DNA from: CAZAKZ01 sp964485695 | GTDB taxonomy: Bacteria > Planctomycetota > JAFGQW01 | DNA length: 34,820 nucleotides | NCBI GenBank assembly: GCA_964485695.1 | Contig: CAZAKZ010000051.1 | Location: forward strand, 1 to 34,820 | Reading direction: 5' to 3' | In this document: positions 1-7,176 of the stretch, in pieces | Layout: each line of letters opens with the position of its first letter | How positions within the stretch are numbered: position 1 is the first letter of the stretch | The notes under the pieces: model-generated | What the model saw: the letters and a program-made list of their open reading frames with translations, nothing else | Told to the model about the DNA's origin: nothing | Databases searched by the model: none | Made by a program: the position numbers and the translations under genes

Positions 1-725
1 ATGGCGAAGCCGAGGCCCGCCCGGCCGGGCACGCCCCGGGCCACGATGCCGATGACCTCCCCCTTGTTGTTCACAACCGGCCCCCCGGAATTGCCCGGAT
101 TGGCGGCGGCGTCCACCTGGAGCCAGTTGTTGTACTCGCCGGTCTTCTGGCCGGTGGGCAGGCGGAAGTTGCCGCTGAAGTAACGCCGGTTGTTGGAGAC
201 GATGCCCTTGGTGACCGTGCGCTTCAGCCCCAGGGGACTGCCCAGGGCCAGGACGCTCTGGCCCACCTCCACCTCGTCGCTGTCCCCGAGGCTGGCCCAG
301 CTCAGGGTCCGGCTCTTGAGCTCGTCCAGCTTCAGGCGGATGACCGCCAGGTCGGTGTGGGGATCGGCCCCCACCAGCTCGGCCTCCACGCGTTCCTGGG
401 TGGAGAGGGTGACGATGAGCTTCTTGGCGTCACCGGCCACGTGGTAGTTGGTGAGGATGTGTCCCTGGGCGTCGATGATGACGCCGCTGCCCGTGCCGGT
501 GCCCTTGCGCTTGCGGCCTCCGCTCATGCGCTCCACCAGGGGCTGGATGGTGACCAGCGCCGGACCCACCTTGTTGGACGTGGACATGGTGGCGGCCTCC
601 TCGGGGCTCACCGCCTTGTGCTTCTTCTTGTCGTCCTGGTTCTCCTGGGCCGGCGCGGCCACGGCGAGGGTCCAGAGGAGAATCAGGAGGAGTGCGCCCG
701 GATGGGCTCGGTTTCGCATGCGCAT
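1..725 (-). CDS. HtrA/DegP-type trypsin-like serine protease, 3' end cut by window edge
   Basis: Reading the minus strand from 725 gives an open frame of 241 codons that runs off the left edge. It starts with a Sec-type signal sequence (hydrophobic residues about 11-24, then APAQ). A chymotrypsin-fold protease domain follows, with the whole catalytic triad visible: H95 in TNYHV, D125 in TDLAV and S213 in GNSGGP. The GTGSGVIID and SPLGL segments are typical of HtrA. Family members degrade or refold damaged envelope proteins in the periplasm; PDZ domains would lie beyond the window, so their presence is unknown. The ATG at 725 is preferred over the in-frame ATG at 719 because a strong AGGAGGT sits 7 nt upstream. 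The gene follows the squalene-cyclase-repeat gene by 28 bp and is probably the last visible member of the same operon. The protease assignment is firm; assignment to DegP, DegQ or DegS type is not possible. Confidence 0.93.
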   Translation of the reverse strand, partial: MRMRNRAHPGALLLILLWTLAVAAPAQENQDDKKKHKAVSPEEAATMSTSNKVGPALVTIQPLVERMSGGRKRKGTGTGSGVIIDAQGHILTNYHVAGDAKKLIVTLSTQERVEAELVGADPHTDLAVIRLKLDELKSRTLSWASLGDSDEVEVGQSVLALGSPLGLKRTVTKGIVSNNRRYFSGNFRLPTGQKTGEYNNWLQVDAAANPGNSGGPVVNNKGEVIGIVARGVPGRAGLGFA

Positions 726-753
726 CACAATACCTCCTGTTTATGATGGAATA

Positions 754-1905
754 TCATCTCACGGTTATGGGCAGATGGTGATAGGGAACCGCCAGGATCA
801 ACACGGCCATGGCCGTGGCGTACACGTCACCCACGGTGCTCCGGCGCCACCGGCCGTCCTTCTCCTGCTCCCGGAGGAGCTTGGAGCGGAGCGGGCGGTA
901 CCAGGCCCGGAAGTAGGCACCGCGCGCCTGGTACGCGGCCTGGACCGCATAGTAGTGGCCGTAGAAGAAGTGACCGATGATCGGGACGCCCCTATCCACG
1001 CGATAGGCGTTCATGAAAGCGAGGCCGGCTTCCACCTCCGGCGCATCGTGGGCCCCGACTGCGAACAGCGCGGTCAGGGCCGCGGCCGTCAGCTGAAAGG
1101 TGGCGTGTCCGCCCTCGGCCTGATACTGAAAGCTGCCGTCCGGCCTCGCGCAGGCGCGGATGTATTTCACCGCTCTGCGCAGGGTTCCGGAGGGTATGCG
1201 AATACCGGCCGCCCGCCCACCCCGGAGCGCCACGAGGGCGCAGGCCGTGACGCTCACGTCGGCATCCCGGCCCTGGACACGGTAGCGCCATCCGCCGCCG
1301 GGCCGCTGGGCCCGGAGGATCAGGTCCACGGCCCGCTTCACCGCCGCCCGCACCTCGGGCCGGGGATCCTCCCCGCACACCTCCGCCAGGTAAAGGGTAG
1401 CGAAGGTGTGGGCATACATGGGCTCTCCCTGGGTGAGGGTGTCCGCGATGACGCCGGTGCGTTTGTCGCACACCTTGAGCAGGTAGCCCGTGATGCGATT
1501 CACGGCCTTGCGGTACGGGCCTCGCACCGGGGTGGAGCCCGAGGCGAGCATCGCCATACCGGCCAGGGCCGAAATGCCCGGGTGGGCGTTGCCGTCCCGG
1601 CTGTCCCGGGAGAAGGAACCATCCGGGAACTGGCGGTCCAGAAGAAACTCCAGGCCCCGGTCCACTGCGCGTCGGGTCTCGGGCGTGACCAGGGCCGTAT
1701 CCCCGGCGTCTTGAGCCCGGGCTTCGGGCCCCCATACGAGCACGGGTACGAGGAAGAGTAGAAATAGGGAACAGGGATGAATGGCGACGCTCCGGTTCGA
1801 TTTCGAGGGACTTGTCTCCCCATACGACCTCCAGGGCCGCAGGGCTCCTGGCTCTTTTGTGTATTCACGTGGCCGGGAACCGCCACGATACCACGTTTTT
1901 CTCAT
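754..1905 (-). CDS. Exported prenyltransferase/squalene-oxidase-repeat protein
   Basis: A 383-residue protein with several QW-like alpha/alpha-barrel repeats: FLLDRQFPDGSF (about 87-98), ILRAQRPGGGWRY (196-207), YIRACARPDGSFQY (248-261) and LLREQEKDGRW (343-353). This is the fold of squalene-hopene cyclases and prenyltransferase beta subunits. At 383 residues it is far shorter than a real hopene cyclase (about 630), and the cyclase DxDD motif is not evident. A hydrophobic segment at about 45-58 followed by ARAQ suggests export or membrane anchoring, which also argues against a cytosolic cyclase. The start ATG overlaps the stop of the upstream gene (ATGA), implying translational coupling. It leaves an unusual stretch of about 43 residues before the hydrophobic segment, and I found no better start. 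In planctomycete genomes such proteins commonly sit beside BatA/VWA genes; the biochemical role is unknown and a scaffold or ligand-binding function is inference. Confidence 0.85.
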   Translation of the reverse strand: MRKTWYRGGSRPREYTKEPGALRPWRSYGETSPSKSNRSVAIHPCSLFLLFLVPVLVWGPEARAQDAGDTALVTPETRRAVDRGLEFLLDRQFPDGSFSRDSRDGNAHPGISALAGMAMLASGSTPVRGPYRKAVNRITGYLLKVCDKRTGVIADTLTQGEPMYAHTFATLYLAEVCGEDPRPEVRAAVKRAVDLILRAQRPGGGWRYRVQGRDADVSVTACALVALRGGRAAGIRIPSGTLRRAVKYIRACARPDGSFQYQAEGGHATFQLTAAALTALFAVGAHDAPEVEAGLAFMNAYRVDRGVPIIGHFFYGHYYAVQAAYQARGAYFRAWYRPLRSKLLREQEKDGRWRRSTVGDVYATAMAVLILAVPYHHLPITVR

Positions 1906-4900
1906 CGGGCCTCCCCCAGCCGACGGTAGTAGGATTCCAGTGCTCTGCGGTATCGTCCGGGTAGGTCCCCGGGCACGCCCTGGAAGCTCCCGCCCCCGCG
2001 CACCGGAGGCAGCTCGCCCCAGCGCAAGGCCGCGCCGTCTTGCCGGGGCCGGACGGGCAGAATCCGGTTGCCCGGCGCCGCCACTCCGGATTCCGGGCGG
2101 TATTCGCCGCTCAGGTTCTGGCCCTTGGGATCTGGAGGCCGGTGGCGTTTCTCGGCATCGAGGCGGATCTCGGGCCGGATTTCGGCCTTTCGCCTCGTTG
2201 CCTTACGGAGCTGGTTCAGCAGGTCCTCCGAGAGGATCACCGCACCCCGGGTGTCCCCCTTCATGAGTTTCTGGCGCACCCGTTTCAACATGCGGCGCAG
2301 GCTCTCGGGGTGGGCCTTCTTCAGGTCCGAGTCATCCGTCCGGGTGGGCGGGGATTGCATTCGGCCGAGGTCCTTGCCCAGGTCTTCGGCCTTTTTCAGC
2401 AGCTTCTTCAGCGCTTCGGTCAGGGCCGAGGGTTCCAGATCTTGGGTGGCCTTCTTCAGGTCTCTATGGAGCCCCTCGGCCTTCTTCAGCAGCGCCTCCA
2501 GGCGCGCCAGGTCCAGGGAGCCCTTTTCCCCGGTGAGGGTCGCGGCCCGTGCCAGGCGGCTCTCGGCGGAGAGTCGGGCCAGCTCGGCGTAGAGGGCACG
2601 AAGGTGGGCCAGGAGGAGCTGGCTGGCGCCGAGGCCGTCCCCCGGTCTGCGGTGGGCAAGACACCGGTGCACCCGGCCGGTCAGGCCGGAGAGGTTCGCC
2701 TTTTCCATGCGCTCCCGGCAGGGTTGGAGCCACCCGGCGGTCGGGGCCGGGCCTCCGGCGGGCGGTTTCACCAGGGCGTCCAGGCCGCGCCTGACAAGGT
2801 CGATCTCACGAGTTACCACCCGGATGCCCGTGAGGCCCGCCTCCAGTATAAGTGCCACGCCCTGACCCAGGGCCGTTTCCCGGAGGATGTCCTGGAGGGT
2901 GGCGTGGACGTCTTCCTGGGCCTCCAGGGCGAGGCGGGCGTGGCGCACCACTTCCCGGATGTTCACGAACACCGATAGAATCCTGAGGGTGGTGCGGAAT
3001 GCGTCCGAGGCCCGGACGATCTCGTTGTGAAGGTGCCGTAGGGCCGCGGGGCCGTCTCCTTCCCGGCCGTCGAGGATCGCCTTCAGGATTGCGACGGCCC
3101 GGGGAACATCCTTCTTCAACGCGGTTTCGGCCCTGGCCAGGGCGTGGACAGCTTCCTGGAGGCAAGGAATCTTGTCCTCGGATCCGATGCGGTTCCGGAG
3201 ATAGAGCGCTTCGATCCGGGCCAGGCGCCCGCCGGCTCCGGCCGCCGCCGCAGCGGCCTCCTGGCTCGCGGTGAAACCCCGGCCGATCTCCTCCCGGGTC
3301 CTGTTCGCGACCCGGACGGGATCGGGGTGGACGGCAAGGTAGGCCGCGAGGCGGGAGCGGGCCCGTTCCAGCCGGTCCGCCCGGGCCTCGAGGGCGTGCT
3401 TCACCTCCAGGACCCGGCTCAGGAGATACGATTCCACCTCGATGTCCGTGGCCACCACCACCGATGCGGCCCGGGAGCGACCGGCCCGGTCCCGGCCGTC
3501 CAGGGCCACCACCCTGAAGGCAAGGCGGTCACCCGGCTCGGGCGGCCGGAGCCCCAGCGGTGACCCGATGCGGTAGGATTCCAGGTCCAGATCTTTGACC
3601 AGGGTGGTTCCCTGGATATCGCCCAGGACTTCGGGTCGACCCCGGTCCGGAAATCCTTCCGGGTGGAGGTGGCCGAGCACCCTCGCGACGCCGAAATCGT
3701 CCTCCACCTCGGCCCGGATCTCGAGGCGGGCCCGGGCCGTGACAGGCCCGAGCAACGCAGGTTTGTGAAGCCGTACCGTGGGGGGGCGGTCCGGGTAGAA
3801 CCGGATGGGGTGGATGGGGACAGGACAGTTTTCCAGCCCCTCAGCATCCACGAGGTGGACGGCGTACTCGTGGTGTCCTTTGGGATCGAAGGCCGCCTGG
3901 AATCGGGTCGGGTCCAGCCGGCGCATGGGCCGCGCGTCCCCCGGATCCAGGCAGAGCCAGGCCTTGTGGATCGCCCTGGACGTGGACACGGTCAGGGTAA
4001 CCCGGCTTCCCCTCAGGAGCGACAGGGCGGGATCGCGATGGATGCAGGGAGGCCGGTTCGTGTAGGCCGGAAACGTTTCCACCCCCTCGTACCCGAGGAC
4101 GCGCGGTGGATCGAGGACCTGGAGGGTGAACATCGGTTGTTCGTCCTGGTCGTCACCGCCCGTGAGGAAGAAGCGCTCCGGGCCGCTGCAATCCTCGATG
4201 AGGGTGACGAACCGTCCATCGGGCATGCGCGTCATGGCCTGGCGGATGCGGCCCCCGGGGGTCAGGCGGTGGAGGGTGGCCTCCTGAATCCGGAGTCCGG
4301 AAGCCGCGGCCGTGAGCTTCAAGTCCTCGCCCCGGACCACGCGGAGGGGGACGTCAGGATCGCGGTCCAGGAGCACCATGCGCGTCCGGGTGGGATAATC
4401 CAGGGCTTCCAGGAGAAGGGTGCGTCGGAGTCCCACGGCCGTGGAATCGGGATCCAGCACCGCGAACCCGGCCAGGACAGCCAGCCCCAGGACGAGAAGC
4501 CAGGCCGCCCGGGCCAGACTCCGCGAGGCGCGCGCGCCGGAGTCCATGTTCCCTACCTTTCTTGCGGCCTGTTGAACCACGGCCTGCCTCAGGCTCTCGG
4601 ATTCCCCCTGGGCGGGCCGGTGGAGGAAGTCGGCGGCGGATCGAAGGAGGTCCTGGGTGTCCTCGAGGCAATGGGCGAGGACCCGGGCGTGGTCGTCCAG
4701 AGTGGGGGGGTGGCGCAGGCGCTTGAGAAGGGATCGCCCGGTGCGTAGGGCCAGGAACCCGATGCCGAGGCCCAAGATGGCGGTGCGCGTGGTCGTGTCC
4801 GGTGCCAGGAAGCGATCCACGGCCAGGAGAACCGCCAGGCCCAGGAGGGCCAGGGCCGTCGCCACGAGACCCCCCACGATGAGAACCCCTGGGGTGTGTT

Positions 4901-4958
4901 GCCTCATGGACGCGTACAGCCGGACCGCAAGGGGGGTGGCAAGATCTTCCCGGTTCAC
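1902..4958 (-). CDS. DUF4175-like membrane protein with long coiled-coil tail
   Basis: A protein of about 1018 residues. I place the start at GTG 4958, which overlaps the upstream TGA (GTGA) with GAGG just upstream; the frame stays open further upstream, but that part is only the shadow of the preceding gene. Hydrophobic segments lie at about 24-48, 57-73 and 150-168. They are followed by a large region of beta-rich segments including FPAYTNRPP and VEDDFGVARV, which match the extracytoplasmic pattern of DUF4175-type proteins. The second half is helical and strongly charged, with repeated LKKAEGL/LKKAEDL heptad-like stretches. The C-terminus has WGELPP and, at the very end, RYRRALESYYRRLGEA, a tail I associate with planctomycete proteins of this operon type. 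It lies between the VWA gene and the squalene-cyclase-repeat gene and overlaps both by 4 bp, so it is probably a structural part of the same envelope complex. Family assignment is from pattern memory only. Confidence 0.75.
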   Translation of the reverse strand: MNREDLATPLAVRLYASMRQHTPGVLIVGGLVATALALLGLAVLLAVDRFLAPDTTTRTAILGLGIGFLALRTGRSLLKRLRHPPTLDDHARVLAHCLEDTQDLLRSAADFLHRPAQGESESLRQAVVQQAARKVGNMDSGARASRSLARAAWLLVLGLAVLAGFAVLDPDSTAVGLRRTLLLEALDYPTRTRMVLLDRDPDVPLRVVRGEDLKLTAAASGLRIQEATLHRLTPGGRIRQAMTRMPDGRFVTLIEDCSGPERFFLTGGDDQDEQPMFTLQVLDPPRVLGYEGVETFPAYTNRPPCIHRDPALSLLRGSRVTLTVSTSRAIHKAWLCLDPGDARPMRRLDPTRFQAAFDPKGHHEYAVHLVDAEGLENCPVPIHPIRFYPDRPPTVRLHKPALLGPVTARARLEIRAEVEDDFGVARVLGHLHPEGFPDRGRPEVLGDIQGTTLVKDLDLESYRIGSPLGLRPPEPGDRLAFRVVALDGRDRAGRSRAASVVVATDIEVESYLLSRVLEVKHALEARADRLERARSRLAAYLAVHPDPVRVANRTREEIGRGFTASQEAAAAAAGAGGRLARIEALYLRNRIGSEDKIPCLQEAVHALARAETALKKDVPRAVAILKAILDGREGDGPAALRHLHNEIVRASDAFRTTLRILSVFVNIREVVRHARLALEAQEDVHATLQDILRETALGQGVALILEAGLTGIRVVTREIDLVRRGLDALVKPPAGGPAPTAGWLQPCRERMEKANLSGLTGRVHRCLAHRRPGDGLGASQLLLAHLRALYAELARLSAESRLARAATLTGEKGSLDLARLEALLKKAEGLHRDLKKATQDLEPSALTEALKKLLKKAEDLGKDLGRMQSPPTRTDDSDLKKAHPESLRRMLKRVRQKLMKGDTRGAVILSEDLLNQLRKATRRKAEIRPEIRLDAEKRHRPPDPKGQNLSGEYRPESGVAAPGNRILPVRPRQDGAALRWGELPPVRGGGSFQGVPGDLPGRYRRALESYYRRLGEAR

Positions 4959-7174
4959 AGCAACCTCATTCGCAAGCGACAGATCCACTCTCCGGTGAGC
5001 AGGGCAACAAAGAGGAGGAGGATCCAGAGGCGGTTCCAGGCCGGCTCCAGGCCCCGATTCACCACCTCTTGCCGAGGCGCTCCGGGCAGGATTTTCAGGA
5101 GCCCGTCCGCGACTTCGAGAGGGGCGTAGCGCCCGGAACCCACCCAGGGGCCGAGCCAGCCCAGGTCGGGATCCGTGCAGTCCAGCTCCCGGACCGCAGG
5201 GTCCACACGCACGCGGGCCCGGACCGGACCGCCGGCCACGAGGCGGATCCGGAAGTCCCCGGGACATCGGGCCTCGAAGGACCCGGTGCGGCATCGGGGC
5301 GTTTCCCTGTCCGACACCAGGGCCAGCGACGACATTGAACCCCCGGGTGTTTCGACCAGGAGATGGTCCGGCAGCTCCGGGGCCGGTCCCGCGATCGGAT
5401 CTGTCGCGCCTCCAGGAAGGACCTCCACCCACACCCGGGCCCCCGCGCCCGCACCCTCCTGGGCCGTGAGGATCCGCACCGGGCCGGGTGTTCGCCAGGG
5501 GGGCCGGGCGAGGAAGTGGAGAACCTGGCGCCAGAACCGGTAGAAGTAGCGGTCCTCGTGTTCCCTGCGCCAGAGCCAGGTCTCTTCGATGCCGCTGAAC
5601 AGGACCCGTCCGGCACCGACCTGGGTCGTCACCAGCAACGGCGTCCCTGCCTCGCCGGCCGTGGCCAGGACCTCGGTCCCGGGCTTGGCCTCCACGTTCC
5701 GGGCGCATCCCAGGAAGGGGGGGAGGGGCGCGGCCAGGGGGCCGTGCGCCGGCCGGAACGGACGGCCCTCCAGGAGGTCGAGGTTGGCGTCCGGGTCGGG
5801 AAGCAGGGCCAGGAGAGGACTCCGGCGTCCGGCCCGGGTGAGTCGGAGATGAAAGGGTGTCTCATCGTACCACGGCCGCTCGGGGTGTGTGCGTAGCACC
5901 GGCAGGACGTTCTTCAGACCGGGCGCAGACAGCCACGCACCCACCTGCAGGGGGCCGGCCACCAGGGCAAGGCCTCCGCCCGATCGGGTCACGTAGCGTT
6001 CAAGAGCGTGGAAGAGGGTTTCCGGACTGCGGTGGGTGGCGCGAATGGCCGGGCAGTGGGGATCCACGTCCCCCACGAGAATCACGTTGTATCCGGCCAG
6101 GGCCGACGCCGAGGGAAACCGGTGCAGGGAAGGCGCCTCGCGGCTCCCCTCCTGGATGTAGCCCGCATCGGCGTTGGTGAGGAGCACGTGCACGTCCAGG
6201 GTCGGGTCCCGCACCAGGGCGTTCTTCAGGTGTCGGAACTCCCACCGGGGGCGGCCTTCCACCAGGAGCACCCGGGTGCGGCTCTCCCGGACGTGGGCCC
6301 GGACCGACCGGCGGTTGTTCTCAGCGTTCGCTTCCCCCGGCAGCGGCTCCGCCTCCAGAATCCATTCGAGAACGCCGGCTTCGATGGGGGTAAACGCGAG
6401 GCTCTCCCGCTTTCGCCGCTCTTTAGCGCCCAGCGTCACGGATTTCCGGGCCAGGAGGCGGTCCTCCTGCTTGAGGAGGACGGAGATCCTGCACGCCTCG
6501 GCCCCTTGCTTCACGAGGTCGAACCGGACCACGAGGGGAGCGCCCGGAGGGAGCTCCTTCTCGTGGGCCACGTTCTCCAGACCGAGGTCGCGCGGTCCGG
6601 CCGGACTGCCCACGCCCAGGGCAAAGAGGGGCACCGAGGTGTCCAGGGCCGGCACCACGCCCCCCGGGTCGACTTCGCGGCCGTCCGTGAGGACCAGGAG
6701 CGCATCCAGAATTTCTCGTCGCATGGCCTGGTGCGTGGCTGCACGAATGCGGCTGGCCTCCTCGATCGGGTGGAGTCCGGCCAGATTCTGAAGGGGTTTC
6801 ACATCCGCCCCGAACCCGAACAGGCCCACCGAGTAGCGTGTGGAGAGGTCGGGCAGGCTACGCTTCAGAAAGGCCTTGACCCGGTCCAGACGCGTCGACT
6901 CCCCTCCCGCGTCCGTGAGGCCCATGCTCCTGGAGGCGTCCACGAGAATCCCCAGCCGGGGCCGGACCCGTCTTTCTTCCTCTTGAACCTTGCTGGGACC
7001 CAGGAAGGCGGTGAGCACCGCCAGGAGCACCCCGATCCGCAGAAACATGGCCGGTGTGCGCAGGTGCCTGTTCCTGGCCGGATTCTCGCCGCGGTAGACC
7101 CAGTGGGCCAGTACCAGGGCCACGACGGCCAGGCCCAGGATCCAGGCCGAGGGGAGGAGGGCGGTCCAGACCAT
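4955..7174 (-). CDS. VWA-domain membrane protein with glutamine-amidotransferase-like domain
   Basis: A 739-residue protein starting at ATG 7174, 2 nt after the stop of the upstream BatA-type gene. Two N-terminal membrane segments (about 8-25 and 43-59) precede a von Willebrand A domain whose MIDAS motif is complete: D79-A-S81-R-S83 in ILVDASRSMG, then VLTDGRE. A beta-sandwich segment follows, then VLLVEGRPRWEFRHLKNAL and a Rossmann-like region (VILVGDVDP, GGGLALVAGP) as in the amidotransferase-like half of this planctomycete family. A final membrane segment is close to the C-terminus (LWILLLFVALLTGEW). VWA domains bind metal and mediate protein contacts, and the amidotransferase-like fold here probably lacks activity. 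It sits between BatA-type and DUF4175-like genes in one transcription unit, so a membrane-embedded, periplasm-facing assembly is likely. The exact function is not known. Confidence 0.85.
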   Translation of the reverse strand: MVWTALLPSAWILGLAVVALVLAHWVYRGENPARNRHLRTPAMFLRIGVLLAVLTAFLGPSKVQEEERRVRPRLGILVDASRSMGLTDAGGESTRLDRVKAFLKRSLPDLSTRYSVGLFGFGADVKPLQNLAGLHPIEEASRIRAATHQAMRREILDALLVLTDGREVDPGGVVPALDTSVPLFALGVGSPAGPRDLGLENVAHEKELPPGAPLVVRFDLVKQGAEACRISVLLKQEDRLLARKSVTLGAKERRKRESLAFTPIEAGVLEWILEAEPLPGEANAENNRRSVRAHVRESRTRVLLVEGRPRWEFRHLKNALVRDPTLDVHVLLTNADAGYIQEGSREAPSLHRFPSASALAGYNVILVGDVDPHCPAIRATHRSPETLFHALERYVTRSGGGLALVAGPLQVGAWLSAPGLKNVLPVLRTHPERPWYDETPFHLRLTRAGRRSPLLALLPDPDANLDLLEGRPFRPAHGPLAAPLPPFLGCARNVEAKPGTEVLATAGEAGTPLLVTTQVGAGRVLFSGIEETWLWRREHEDRYFYRFWRQVLHFLARPPWRTPGPVRILTAQEGAGAGARVWVEVLPGGATDPIAGPAPELPDHLLVETPGGSMSSLALVSDRETPRCRTGSFEARCPGDFRIRLVAGGPVRARVRVDPAVRELDCTDPDLGWLGPWVGSGRYAPLEVADGLLKILPGAPRQEVVNRGLEPAWNRLWILLLFVALLTGEWICRLRMRLL

Positions 7175-7176
7175 GA

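Noticed and set aside
4959..5708. N-terminal extension of the DUF4175-like protein by 250 residues
   Set aside because: It overlaps the VWA gene fully, is Pro/Gly/Arg-rich noise, and the GTG at 4958 gives a standard overlap and a membrane helix near the N-terminus.
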